Positions 8,827 through 18,119 of a stretch of 64,000 nt of DNA are shown in pieces. Within the stretch, counting starts at the first letter, position 1. Each line of letters opens with the position of its first letter. This DNA is from CAWGXG01 sp963826505. GTDB taxonomy: Bacteria; Chloroflexota; Anaerolineae; Aggregatilineales; Aggregatilineaceae. The DNA lies in contig CAWGXG010000008.1 of the NCBI GenBank assembly GCA_963826505.1, forward strand, positions 372,001 through 436,000. The letters are read 5' to 3'. The notes under the pieces are model-generated. The model did no database searches. It worked only from the letters and a program-made list of their open reading frames with translations, and was not told the DNA's origin. The translations under genes were made by a program, and so were the position numbers.

Positions 8827-10646
8827 GTGCGCAGACTTCGCATGCTGCGCCGTGTCGTAACGAGGTCGATGAGATAATCAAACCCATGGAAGCCCAAAAG
8901 ACAGTCGTATGTCGTGCCGAACCGCGTACATCGGTCCAGGTGACATTTCCAGGTGATGTCATTATGGAGGGGCCGGTTGAAACGCCGTTAGAAGCATTTG
9001 TCGAGATGTATAACCAGCAGCAGACTCCAACCTCGCCGACCGCTGTCGCGGCGGTGGTCGATGGGCGACTACGTGAGTTGACAATGCCGGTCCGGCATGA
9101 CATCAGCGTGCAGCTCGTGAGGATGGACTCCGGCGACGGCGGTCGTATCTACCGCCGCTCTCTGGCCTTTTTGTTGACAGTCGCCGCCGATGAGTTGTTC
9201 CCTGGCATACAGGTCTTGATCGATTATTCGCTGCCAAGCGGCGCGTATTTCTGCAAGGTGCGTGGGCGCGATCCGTTTACGCCGGAGGAAATCGCGGCGA
9301 TTAAGCAGCGCATGGCCGAGATCGTTGAGGCGAAAGCTCCGATCACCCGGCACCAGATGCCGCTCGACGAAGCGGTATCGATGTTCGCGGCGTGTGGTGA
9401 CGATGACAAAGTGCGCCTGCTAGAATTTCGGCAAAAAGACTATCTGACGATCTACACGCTGCGCGGTGAAGTCGATTACTTCTACGGGTATATGGTTCCC
9501 AACGCGGGTTATCTTCCGTTGTTTGATCTGCGACCGGAGGCGGATGGGTTTATCCTGCAATATCCGCGCCGCGAGAGTCCGAATGTGTTGCGCCCGCAGA
9601 CCAGCTCCCCTCAATTGACCGAAGTCTTCCGCCGCACGGAGGCATGGCTCAGCCTGTTGGGTGTCGAGGACATCGGACACTTGAACCAGGCGATCCGCGA
9701 CGGGCGATCGCGTGAGCTCGTGTTGGTCAACGAGGCGCTGCATGAACTGCACATCGCGCAGATTGCGTCGCAGATCTCTGAACGGCACATGGACGGGCTG
9801 CGGCTGGTGTTGATTGCCGGGCCGTCGTCGTCGGGAAAGACAACTTTCTCCAAGCGTCTCGCCGTCCAGATCATGGCGCACGGGTTGAAGCCGTACACGC
9901 TGGAAATGGATCGCTATTTCGTGGATCGCGATATGACGCCGCGCGACGAAAACGGCGAGTTCGATTTCGAAGCGTTAGGAGCGGTCGACATCAATCTGTT
10001 CAACAGCCAGGTTTTGGCGCTTACGAACAGCCAGCCGGTGCGTATCCCCCGCTTTGACTTTGTGAGCGGGAAGCGGGTATTCGAGACTGCGGATGTCCAG
10101 CTTTCAAATGATCATATTCTCATCGTCGAAGGTATTCACGGGTTAAATCCCAAGCTGGTGCAGGCGCTCCCCACGAAGAGCACGTACCGCATCTATGTCT
10201 CGGCCCTGACGCAGCTCAATATCGACCGCCACAACCGCGTCCCGACAACGGACGTGCGGTTGATCCGGCGCGTGGTGCGTGATGCCACCTACCGGGGCTA
10301 TACTGCGTTGGATACACTGTCGCGTTGGGAAAGCGTCCGGCGCGGTGAGAAACGCAACATTTTTCCACACCAAGAAAATGCCGACGTGATGTTCAATTCG
10401 GCGCTGGTGTATGAACTGGCAATCCTGCGTCCGCTGGCCGAACCGCTGCTGTTGCAGGTCGAGCCGTGGCAGCCACATTACATTGAAGCGCGGCGGCTGC
10501 TGTCGATCTTGGGCTGGCTCAAAACGATGGATCCGGAGCTCGTACCCGACAATTCTCTGCTGCGCGAGTTTATCGGCGGATCGATCCTGCGCGACTATTT
10601 CCCCGGCACGAGTCCGGTTCAGGTCAAAGCGCCGGACAAGCATTAA
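8823..10646 (+). CDS. Nucleoside kinase with ThrRS-like additional domain (uridine kinase-like)
   Basis: The C-terminal half is a P-loop kinase of the uridine kinase/phosphoribulokinase group: Walker A GPSSSGKTTF (about residue 338), DRYFVDRD, IPRFDF, then VEGIHGLNP. The N-terminal half resembles the TGS and second additional domains of threonyl-tRNA synthetase, the arrangement annotated as 'nucleoside kinase' in many bacteria. It probably phosphorylates uridine or a related nucleoside; the role of the tRNA-synthetase-like part is unknown. ATG 8823 overlaps the amylase stop (ATGA), which points to translational coupling. A second ATG at 8886 is possible because the first 20 residues are not conserved-looking. 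Confidence 0.85.
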   Translation: MSAQTSHAAPCRNEVDEIIKPMEAQKTVVCRAEPRTSVQVTFPGDVIMEGPVETPLEAFVEMYNQQQTPTSPTAVAAVVDGRLRELTMPVRHDISVQLVRMDSGDGGRIYRRSLAFLLTVAADELFPGIQVLIDYSLPSGAYFCKVRGRDPFTPEEIAAIKQRMAEIVEAKAPITRHQMPLDEAVSMFAACGDDDKVRLLEFRQKDYLTIYTLRGEVDYFYGYMVPNAGYLPLFDLRPEADGFILQYPRRESPNVLRPQTSSPQLTEVFRRTEAWLSLLGVEDIGHLNQAIRDGRSRELVLVNEALHELHIAQIASQISERHMDGLRLVLIAGPSSSGKTTFSKRLAVQIMAHGLKPYTLEMDRYFVDRDMTPRDENGEFDFEALGAVDINLFNSQVLALTNSQPVRIPRFDFVSGKRVFETADVQLSNDHILIVEGIHGLNPKLVQALPTKSTYRIYVSALTQLNIDRHNRVPTTDVRLIRRVVRDATYRGYTALDTLSRWESVRRGEKRNIFPHQENADVMFNSALVYELAILRPLAEPLLLQVEPWQPHYIEARRLLSILGWLKTMDPELVPDNSLLREFIGGSILRDYFPGTSPVQVKAPDKH

Positions 10647-10705
10647 CCTTATGGGCTTGCAGAGGTACATGCAAACCTTATCATGACTCGATCGGCAGGT
10701 GTAGC

Positions 10706-12577
10706 GTGGAGTCCGAACAACTTCCGGGTAAGCTGCTAAGCCGGTATGAGTCCATCCGGCGGCAGGAACACGAACACATTACCGGCCTGCTTGATATCTT
10801 GGGGCGGGTGGATGGGTTGGGCGACGATGAAATGGAACAGGTGCGCGATGCACTGTTCCATACCAACCACCCGTTCTTGATGGTGTTGGTAGGGCCGTTT
10901 GGCTCTGGCAAATCCAGCATCATCAATGCCATGCTGGGCCAGGAGGTCATGGTCGCGGGACCGACGCCGACCACCGACCACATTATGATCGTGCGCTACG
11001 GCACGGAGGTCCAGCGCACGCGGGCGGGCGACATCGAGACGGTGTTTCATCCCAGCTCGCTGCTGCAAAATCTCAGCCTGGTCGACACGCCGGGCCTGGA
11101 TTCCGTGTTCCGCGCCCATGAAGATGTTACGCGGCGCTTCATGCACCGGGCGGACGTCGTGCTGCTGGTGATGATAGCCACCCAGGTGTTCACCGAGAGC
11201 AACCTGGAATATCTGAAGCAGCTCAAAACGTTCGGCAAGCGAGTGATCGTCGTTGTGAATCAGATCGATTTGTTGAACTCTGAGGACCGCGATCGGGTCC
11301 GCGAGTTTGTCCGCGAGCAGAGCCGCGTACTCCTGGGGATCGATCCGTTGATCTGGCTGATATCGGCCCGGCAGGCATTGGCCGCCCAGCAGGAACAGCC
11401 GCGTGACGAGATCGCGTGGGACGAGAGCGGCTTCGCGGAGATGGAGGAGTACATCCGCGAGACGTTGGGCGACGTGGAACGCTTCCGCCAGAAACTTGAG
11501 ACACCAGTGCAGATTTGCCAGAACGTCACCAAGACGGCGCTGGCTTGCGTCCAGGATCAGCAGGTCGTCCTGGACGAGCACCGCAAAACGGTCGAAAATA
11601 TCGAGCGGCAGATCGAGGAGGGTCACCGCGAACAGGAGAAGAACGTCGAAGACACGCTGGACGAAATCCGCCGGACGTGGGATGAAGCCGCCGGTCGGGG
11701 CGACGAAGCCATCGCCGATCTCTTCCAGTTTTCGCGCGGGATCGCGCTGTTTTTTGGCGGTCTGGGCGAGATCATTGGGGTGGCGCGCTTGCTGCGCCGC
11801 TTCCGGGGTCAAACCCGCGCGGAGTCGGCGTTTGAACAATTCAAAGTGCGCGAAACTCTGCAACATATCCCCCAGGTGGTCGATCGCATGGGGCCGCTGC
11901 TCGAGGGGCGCGACCTGCAGGATATTGACGATCTGGTGGATTACACGCGCGGGGCCGTTCAGAAACTGCCCCCCAACTTGTTGAATAAGGTGGTGGGCAA
12001 GGTCCAGACGCCGCTCCACTACGAGCGTAGTTTTTTGCGCGACGTGCGCGGCAAGCTTGATGATTTGCTTCGGGATGCGCAGCGCTTTGAGACGGAACGC
12101 CTGGATCGGATGCTGCGCAACGCGCTGATCATGTTGGCCGTGTGGGAAGTCCTGACGCTGTGTCTGGTCTTGTCGGCGGCAGCCGGGGCGTTCTCAGGGA
12201 CGATGCCCGATGCGTCTGGCATGGTGCTCACCTTTGCGGTGGGCGTGGGTTTTGTGTTGTTCGGACTGGCGCTGGTACCGCTGCGCGGCTGGTTAATCCG
12301 CCGCCGTTATGTCCACCGGTTGCACGATCTACGCGATGATTACCTTGAAATCTTGGAGCGCGCGGCGAATGATCTTGTCGCGCACGGGGTGCGGCTGCGG
12401 CGCGATGCGACCGGGCCGTTCACGCGCTTGATCAGTTCCCAGTCGGAACAGTTGGGGGCGCTGCGCATCGACCTGATGGACCAGCAGCAAACCTTGATAC
12501 AGCTTCAGAGCGAACTGGCCGATCTGGAACAGATCAAACGCGGTTCCCGTGCGGCTGAGGATGAGGCACACGTATGA
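10706..12577 (+). CDS. Bacterial dynamin-like GTPase, first of a pair
   Basis: This is a 623-residue membrane-associated GTPase. The G domain has GPFGSGKSS (about residue 63-71), a switch threonine in PTPTTDH, DTPGLDS, and NQIDL as the base-recognition motif. Long helical stretches follow (around 270-470), then two close membrane helices (around 475-495 and 508-530), then more coiled coil to the end. This order fits bacterial dynamin-like proteins, which tubulate or fuse membranes. GTG 10706 follows an AGGTG. A promoter-like TTGCAG and TATCAT with 16 bases between lies at 10659-10686. It overlaps the second dynamin-like gene by ATGA, so the pair is probably made in fixed ratio. Confidence 0.85.
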   Translation: MESEQLPGKLLSRYESIRRQEHEHITGLLDILGRVDGLGDDEMEQVRDALFHTNHPFLMVLVGPFGSGKSSIINAMLGQEVMVAGPTPTTDHIMIVRYGTEVQRTRAGDIETVFHPSSLLQNLSLVDTPGLDSVFRAHEDVTRRFMHRADVVLLVMIATQVFTESNLEYLKQLKTFGKRVIVVVNQIDLLNSEDRDRVREFVREQSRVLLGIDPLIWLISARQALAAQQEQPRDEIAWDESGFAEMEEYIRETLGDVERFRQKLETPVQICQNVTKTALACVQDQQVVLDEHRKTVENIERQIEEGHREQEKNVEDTLDEIRRTWDEAAGRGDEAIADLFQFSRGIALFFGGLGEIIGVARLLRRFRGQTRAESAFEQFKVRETLQHIPQVVDRMGPLLEGRDLQDIDDLVDYTRGAVQKLPPNLLNKVVGKVQTPLHYERSFLRDVRGKLDDLLRDAQRFETERLDRMLRNALIMLAVWEVLTLCLVLSAAAGAFSGTMPDASGMVLTFAVGVGFVLFGLALVPLRGWLIRRRYVHRLHDLRDDYLEILERAANDLVAHGVRLRRDATGPFTRLISSQSEQLGALRIDLMDQQQTLIQLQSELADLEQIKRGSRAAEDEAHV

Positions 12578-14373
12578 CGAGTATCGTACTGGAAGGTCCT
12601 ATCGCTGACGCCCGCGAGCAGGAAGTCCGCTTGCTGCATGAAACGGCAGAGATCGTGGGGCAATTGGGCGAAAACAATGCCGAGGACAAAAAACGTCTTC
12701 AGCAAAATGCCGCTGACCTGCAAGACATGTTTTTCATGGTGGTAGTCGTCGGTGAGTTCAACGCGGGCAAATCTACCTTTGTGAACGCGCTGATAGGCGA
12801 CGAGCTGTTGCCGATGGGCATCACTCCCACGACGGACGCGATCGAGCTGATTCGCTGGTCGGCCAACCGCCACAGTGAGTTCACGCCGCGCGAAGGGGGC
12901 GTCGTGCGCGAGTGGCAGCATCCTAACACGGGCGGCCCCGGCGTGGTCATCGTGGACACACCTGGCACAGGATCCGTGTTCCGCAAGCATGAGCAGATCG
13001 CGAAGAGCTTTCTCAGCCGGAGCGATCTCGTAATCTTCCTACTCTCGGCCAAACGTGCGTTGGCCGAAACGGAACGGATGTATCTGGAACTGGCCCGCGA
13101 TTATGGCAAGAAAATCGTGGTCGTGATCAACCAGATGGATCTGGTCGACAGGCGCGAGCAAAAAGAGGTACGCGGTTTTGTGCAGCAGCAGCTTTCGGAG
13201 CTGCTCGATCTGCGCCCGCAAATCTTCATGGTATCGGCGCGGCAGGCCCTCAAAGAAAAAGGGGGCGGGTTGTTCTCCCCCGCGTCGAATGATCCCGGGT
13301 CGATGAACGCGGTCCGAGAGCATCTGCGTTCGCTGCTGGAACGGGTGCCGCCCGCCAAGCAAAAGCTGTATGCTCAGCTTGATTTTTTGGACAGCCTCGC
13401 TCGCAAGCACACTGCGACGCTGGAAGAACAGATCGGGCTGATCACGAGTGATACGATGCTGGCGGAAAGTCTGCGCAAGGAACTGGAACAGCAGGCCGTC
13501 ACGTTGGACGATCAGCTTACGATTGCCCAGCGCGACATTGATCGTGTGTTTGACGAGATAAGGGCGCGCGGACAGCAGTTCATCGATGCCAATCTGCGCG
13601 TGCAGCGGGCCAGCCGCACGTTGGATCGCGACGCGATGCGCGCGCAGTTCGAAAAACAAGTCGTCGGCACAGCCATCGACCAGATCGCGACCATCTCCGA
13701 GCAGTACGTGAATGAAGTTGTGGACAGCAGCCGGCGCTACTGGCGCAGCATCTTGGACCGGCTGACCGATCTCGAAACGAAGCTGAGCCAAGAGATCGGA
13801 TCGGTAGATGCGACCGGGTACGCCGAACAGCGGACTGCGCTGCAAGAGGCTATCGCGATCGCGGACGCTGAACTTAAAACGTATACCGATAACAGTCTGG
13901 CCGAAAATCTGCGCAACACGTTTCGCGCCAATCTCGTCGGTTTTACGGCAGGCTTTACGGCAGTCATGGCTGGGATTCTGGCAGTGGTCGTGGGCGTGGC
14001 GGCGCATGGGGCTGTCATCGCCACGACGACTGGTGTGCTGGGCACGCTGGTGTTGGGACCCGCACTGCTCTTTGGAGGCGGCGCGGCGGCGGTGTTGTAT
14101 TGGCGCAAGATCAAGCGTGACGCCACCCGCGAGCTTGAAGAGCGCCTTGAGGCGCTGCGGACCAGTTACCATCAGGCGATGGTGGACCTGACCAACCGCG
14201 AGCGCAGCCGGTTGTTGCAATATGGGCAGCAGATTCTTTCGCCTGTGTTTAGCCAGCTCAGCGTGCTGCGCGACCGCTATCAGGCGCAGCGTACTGCGCT
14301 CCAGGACAAGGCCGATCGTTCGGTCGCGCTGCGCCAGCGCATCGACGCGATCGAGATTATCACCGAGAGCTAA
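12574..14373 (+). CDS. Bacterial dynamin-like GTPase, second of a pair
   Basis: This is a 599-residue GTPase related to, but distinct from, its upstream neighbour. The G domain has GEFNAGKSTFVNAL (about residues 60-73), ITPTTD, DTPGTGS and NQMDLVD. Coiled-coil helices follow. Near residues 450-505 is a glycine-rich hydrophobic double helix (GFTAGFTAVMAGILAVVVGV and LGTLVLGPALLFGGGAA) that would serve as the membrane paddle, and a final helical region closes the stalk. Bacterial dynamins often occur as adjacent pairs that form mixed oligomers, so this and the preceding protein probably act together on the inner membrane. The gene ends close to a convergent DUF503 gene with only 12 bases between. 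Confidence 0.85.
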   Translation: MTSIVLEGPIADAREQEVRLLHETAEIVGQLGENNAEDKKRLQQNAADLQDMFFMVVVVGEFNAGKSTFVNALIGDELLPMGITPTTDAIELIRWSANRHSEFTPREGGVVREWQHPNTGGPGVVIVDTPGTGSVFRKHEQIAKSFLSRSDLVIFLLSAKRALAETERMYLELARDYGKKIVVVINQMDLVDRREQKEVRGFVQQQLSELLDLRPQIFMVSARQALKEKGGGLFSPASNDPGSMNAVREHLRSLLERVPPAKQKLYAQLDFLDSLARKHTATLEEQIGLITSDTMLAESLRKELEQQAVTLDDQLTIAQRDIDRVFDEIRARGQQFIDANLRVQRASRTLDRDAMRAQFEKQVVGTAIDQIATISEQYVNEVVDSSRRYWRSILDRLTDLETKLSQEIGSVDATGYAEQRTALQEAIAIADAELKTYTDNSLAENLRNTFRANLVGFTAGFTAVMAGILAVVVGVAAHGAVIATTTGVLGTLVLGPALLFGGGAAAVLYWRKIKRDATRELEERLEALRTSYHQAMVDLTNRERSRLLQYGQQILSPVFSQLSVLRDRYQAQRTALQDKADRSVALRQRIDAIEIITES

Positions 14374-14385
14374 CCCACGGTGCGG

Positions 14386-14676
14386 TCAGGCGTGAATGAT
14401 CTCGATCGTGTGATCCTCGATCTCCACGTCGGGCCGGTTGTGCTCAATCCAGCGGAGAAGCTGTTCAAGCACGGCTTCTCCGTGTGCGCTGGACGTGCTG
14501 ACAACTGCCACTCCTAACGCCGCCGACTGCCACACATCGTTCAGATCGACTTCCGCCACGGCCACGTTAAACTGTTTGTGCAGCCGCGCGATCAGCGATT
14601 TGAGCACGCTGCGCTTTTCTTTGAGCGAGCGTATTCCCGGCAAATGCAAATCAATCGTAGCCGCAACAATGACCAT
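14386..14676 (-). CDS. DUF503 (YlxP-like) small protein
   Basis: This 96-residue protein matches the DUF503/YlxP family, with LHLPGIRSLKEKRSVLKSLIARL at the start (here in part: SLKEKRSVLKSLI), FNVAVAEVD in the middle and a final hydrophobic strand. Family members are small ferredoxin-like folds often found beside ribosome maturation genes; their function is not settled. It is the last gene of the minus-strand run, 11 bases after the guanylyltransferase, so it is probably co-transcribed. Confidence 0.8.
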   Translation of the reverse strand: MVIVAATIDLHLPGIRSLKEKRSVLKSLIARLHKQFNVAVAEVDLNDVWQSAALGVAVVSTSSAHGEAVLEQLLRWIEHNRPDVEIEDHTIEIIHA

Positions 14677-14687
14677 CGCGTGCGCGC

Positions 14688-15773
14688 CTATACCAGCGCA
14701 TCAAGTCCCTTAGCTTTAAGCTGATCGACCACCTGCCGCACGTCCTGCGAGCGGTCGCGGTGGCACACCAGCACCACGTCGCCTGCGTCCACAATGACAA
14801 TATCCTGCACGCCGATCGTGACCACCATGCGATCACTCACGATCAACGTTTCGGCTGTGTCGATCTGGATGTGTTGGTTATGTGCGCGTCCGCGCAACAC
14901 GTTGCCCTGTTGATCCCCTTCGAGGACTTCAAATAACGTTTTCCACGTGCCGATGTCGCTCCAGCCCATTTCGACCGGGATAACGGCCATATGGGGTGCT
15001 TTTTCCATAATGGCGTAGTCGATTGACAATTTGGGCATCTGGCCCCACTGCGTGTTGAGCACCTCCGCGTAGTCGTCCCGTCCAATGGCGGCGGCGATCG
15101 GGCTGAGCAGCCCGTACAAGGTCGGCTGCTGCCGTTCGTATTCGCTCATCAGGTGATCGGCGCGGAAAATAAACATGCCGCTGTTCCAACTATAAAGACC
15201 GCTGTCCAGAAATGCCTGGGCTGTTTCAGCATTGGGTTTTTCGTGGAAGCTGGCGGCTTGATAAGTCTGGAATTCCCCGACCTGGGCCAAGGCATCCCCG
15301 CGTTTGATATAACCATAGCCGGTGGCCGGGAACGTCGGCGTTATGCCGAGCGTGACGATGTGGCCCTGGCTCGCCAATTCTCCGGCGGCAGATAATACCC
15401 GGCAGAACTTGGCTTCGTCGGCGATATACTGATCTGCCGTCAGCACGGCGATCACCGCTTCAGGATCGGCCCGCAAGATATGCGCGATCCCCAGTCCAAC
15501 GGCTGGACCGGTGTTCATGCCGAACGGCTCGACGACGAAGTTATCAGCGGGTAAGTCCGGCACGTCGGCGCGCAGCGACTCCACGTGGCTGGCCCCCGTA
15601 ACAACGAAAATACGCTGTGGGGGCAGTATGGGGGCTAAGCGGTCCACCGCGATGTGAAACATGGTACGGTCTTCGACCAATGACAGCATCTGTTTAGGTC
15701 GATCTTTGCGGCTAAGCGGCCACAGGCGCGTTCCGCCACCACCGGCCATGATCAAGGCATAAAGATTTTCCAT
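14688..15773 (-). CDS. manC: Mannose-1-phosphate guanylyltransferase
   Basis: This cytosolic enzyme makes GDP-mannose from GTP and mannose-1-phosphate, feeding cell-surface glycan or compatible-solute synthesis. The nucleotide-binding signature MAGGGGTRLWPLSRKDRPKQ is at the N-terminus, followed by FVVTGASH, VEPFGMNTGPA and FHEKP(N). At 361 residues it is the single-domain type, without the C-terminal isomerase domain of long bifunctional enzymes. ATG 15773 directly precedes the conserved N-terminus; a TTG 10 codons upstream is less likely. It lies downstream of dprA with a gap of about 165 bases, so it may have its own promoter. Confidence 0.85.
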   Translation of the reverse strand: MENLYALIMAGGGGTRLWPLSRKDRPKQMLSLVEDRTMFHIAVDRLAPILPPQRIFVVTGASHVESLRADVPDLPADNFVVEPFGMNTGPAVGLGIAHILRADPEAVIAVLTADQYIADEAKFCRVLSAAGELASQGHIVTLGITPTFPATGYGYIKRGDALAQVGEFQTYQAASFHEKPNAETAQAFLDSGLYSWNSGMFIFRADHLMSEYERQQPTLYGLLSPIAAAIGRDDYAEVLNTQWGQMPKLSIDYAIMEKAPHMAVIPVEMGWSDIGTWKTLFEVLEGDQQGNVLRGRAHNQHIQIDTAETLIVSDRMVVTIGVQDIVIVDAGDVVLVCHRDRSQDVRQVVDQLKAKGLDALV

Positions 15774-15938
15774 TAAGGCCCGCCCTTTCGTTGCGGCAAC
15801 CAAAATCCTAACACGGCAGGCTCAGGTCCGGGTTTAAGTCGTCCCCAGGTAAACAATACCCCAAACCGGGTCTTTCAATCCGCTTTCCCGTTGGGAAGTG
15901 ATCGTGAGGAATGGGGTAACGTAATGCCGTGGCGACGC

Positions 15939-17054
15939 TCAATCCAGACGATAGTGATCGCCTGCGCCATTGGACAGAGTATAAAGCATCCCTTCTATCC
16001 GCCGCACCATGCCTTTCAATTCCATCAAGGCTAACGCGCTGCTGACCTGTACGATCGGCAGGCCCGACAGGCGGCACAATTCGTCGATGTGCAGTGGTTC
16101 GTCGCTCAGACATTCGGTGAGCGAGGCTTCTGTCGCGTTGCCCGGAGCGATGGCACGTATCTGCGTGCGGGTCTCCACCGTAGTGCGCGTCAGGTTGAGT
16201 TCATCCAAAATATCTTGCGCCTCGATCACCAATTTGGCCCCCGTCTGGATCAGGCGGTTGGTGCCCAGGCTGTTCGCCGCGGTGATGTTCCCCGGCACGG
16301 CGAACACGTCGCGCCCCTGGTCGGCGGCGATGTCGGCGGTGAGCAGCGCGCCGCTGCTGGCGGGCGCTTCGACCACCAGCACGCCCAGCGAGAGACCGCT
16401 GATGATGCGGTTGCGGACTGGGAAATTCTTGCCTTCAGGCGGCGTACCGGGTGGAAACTCGGTGACCACAGCGCCGGATTCCATGATCGCGGCAGCCAAC
16501 TTGCGATGTTCGGACGGGTAGAGGACGTCGATCCCGCTACCCAACACGGCAATGGTACGCCCGCCGGATTCCAGCGCAGCTTTGTGGGCGGCTGCGTCGA
16601 TCCCAAGTGCCATACCGCTGACAATCGTGATCCCCGCTGAGACGAGTGCCCCGGCCAGCCGCGCCGTGACGTCGCGCCCATAAGTGGTCGCCCGGCGCGT
16701 GCCCACGAAAGCCACCGCCCAGCGATCAGCATCGACCAGAGTACCTTTAACATACAACACGGGGGGAGCATCGGGCAGTTCGCGCAGCAGGGCGGGGTAA
16801 TCCGGATCATCAAGGGTGAGCGCAGCAGCGCCCATCGTGTCAAGATCGTCCCCGAGCCGGTCAAGGTCGACGGTACGCCGCGCCTGGAGGAAGTGTTCTA
16901 AGGTGCGGCGATCCAATCCGGCAGCCGACAGCTCAGCTTCCGAAGCTGTCCACGCCGTTTCAAGGTCGCCGAAGCGTCGGAGCAGCGCCCGCGTGCGCAG
17001 CGGCCCGATGCCCTTGACCACATTGAAGCCCAACCAGTATTTGCGGGTACTCAT
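15939..17054 (-). CDS. dprA: DNA-processing protein DprA
   Basis: This protein binds incoming single-stranded DNA during natural transformation and loads RecA. At 371 residues it has the full family layout: N-terminal helix-hairpin-helix/SAM-like region (KGIGPLRTRALLRRFG), a Rossmann domain with VAFVGTRRATTYG, SGMALGIDAAAH, LGSGIDVLYP and FPVRNRIISGLS, and a C-terminal winged-helix DML1 domain (LSDEPLHIDELCRLSGLP). With ComEA at 24655-25548, it suggests a DNA uptake capacity. It follows rimM by about 100 bases on the same strand. Confidence 0.9.
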   Translation of the reverse strand: MSTRKYWLGFNVVKGIGPLRTRALLRRFGDLETAWTASEAELSAAGLDRRTLEHFLQARRTVDLDRLGDDLDTMGAAALTLDDPDYPALLRELPDAPPVLYVKGTLVDADRWAVAFVGTRRATTYGRDVTARLAGALVSAGITIVSGMALGIDAAAHKAALESGGRTIAVLGSGIDVLYPSEHRKLAAAIMESGAVVTEFPPGTPPEGKNFPVRNRIISGLSLGVLVVEAPASSGALLTADIAADQGRDVFAVPGNITAANSLGTNRLIQTGAKLVIEAQDILDELNLTRTTVETRTQIRAIAPGNATEASLTECLSDEPLHIDELCRLSGLPIVQVSSALALMELKGMVRRIEGMLYTLSNGAGDHYRLD

Positions 17055-17157
17055 GGCGGGTTGCCCTTATGACGGCGTGCAGAGGAGATTCAGCATAACA
17101 GGGGGCAGAAGAGCTGTCAAGCCAGCCGCAGAGACCGTCCCGCGCGTGCCAACGACG

Positions 17158-17706
17158 TTACCGGTCGAGCAGACCATCCGGTATATGGACCGTCATGCGC
17201 TCGGCCTCTATATCGATATCCAGAATGCACTCGTCAATGGATGGCAGCAGAATCTCGCCGCGCGGGCCGTTCACAATGTATACATCGTTGGCCCCGGTTT
17301 CGAGTATTTCAGTGACATGGCCCAGATGCTCGCCATCATCGGCGTAAACTTCCAGCCCAATGGCCTGGAATAGATAGAATTCGTCCTCGTCAAGTGGGAC
17401 GGCGTCGTCCAGACCGATCATAACGTAGTGATCCCGGACCAAATCGGCGGCGTCGCGATCGGAGATGCCTTCGAGTTTCAGGATCAGATACTGGTGATGT
17501 GGGCGGACGCCTTCTACCTGATAGGCAACAGCCGACTTGAGGTCTTCCGGCTGACGGCCCAAAAAGACGACCATCGCGGGGACGACACGTTCAGGGTAGG
17601 CCGTCAAAACGTCGACGCGCAGCTCGCCGCGCACGCCATGCGGGCGCAAGACCTTTCCTAACAGCAGGAAAGGGGGTTGGTTGGTGGGGTGTGGAGTAGA
17701 TGCCAT
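17158..17706 (-). CDS. rimM: Ribosome maturation factor RimM
   Basis: This is a 30S assembly factor that binds S19 and helps the 16S 3' domain fold. It has the N-terminal beta-barrel (LLGKVLRPHGVRGELRVD) and the PRC-barrel half (FYLFQAIGLEVYADDGEHLG, GEILLPSIDECILDIDI). ATG 17706 puts about 12 residues before the conserved start; upstream readings are unlike the family. The run rpsP-khpA-rimM with trmD nearby is the usual neighbourhood. Confidence 0.9.
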   Translation of the reverse strand: MASTPHPTNQPPFLLLGKVLRPHGVRGELRVDVLTAYPERVVPAMVVFLGRQPEDLKSAVAYQVEGVRPHHQYLILKLEGISDRDAADLVRDHYVMIGLDDAVPLDEDEFYLFQAIGLEVYADDGEHLGHVTEILETGANDVYIVNGPRGEILLPSIDECILDIDIEAERMTVHIPDGLLDR

Positions 17707-17737
17707 CACGATTGGGTGAAGGGGGCAGCGCCCACGC

Positions 17738-17965
17738 CTACACAATTTCCAACGTGATACGTTTGCCAAGCTTGGCCGCCTGTACGCGCACCAACACGCG
17801 GATCGCATTGGCGACGCGACCATTGCGTCCGATCACGCGGCCCATATCTTCCTGGGCGACTTCCAATTCCAAGACCGTCATGCCACCCTTGTTGATCTCA
17901 TTGACCTGGACTTGCGAAGGATCTTCGACCAACGACTTGGCAATATATTCGACCAGTTCTTTCAT
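17738..17965 (-). CDS. khpA: KH-domain RNA-binding protein KhpA
   Basis: This 75-residue protein is a single KH domain with the RNA-contacting GxxG loop as GRNG within GRVIGRNGRVANAIR, and a C-terminal strand KRITLEIV. KhpA proteins bind RNA, often with KhpB, and affect cell-wall growth control and ribosome assembly. It sits between rpsP and rimM as in many bacteria. Confidence 0.9.
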   Translation of the reverse strand: MKELVEYIAKSLVEDPSQVQVNEINKGGMTVLELEVAQEDMGRVIGRNGRVANAIRVLVRVQAAKLGKRITLEIV

Positions 17966-18119
17966 GATGTTGTTCTACAGCCTCGCTTGAACACATAACC
18001 GGGTGTGATGGTCACAGAGCGGAACGGTTCACAAAACTGACAAGCGGGCGACACTACAGCGCGTGCCGCCCGCAAGCTGGTAAATCCAGCGTAGTGATTC
18101 CCGGCGCAGAGTGCGCTGC

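Noticed and set aside
11403..11984. Arg/Ser-rich 193-codon frame inside the first dynamin-like gene
   Set aside because: It is a shadow of the real frame, whose family motifs are clear.
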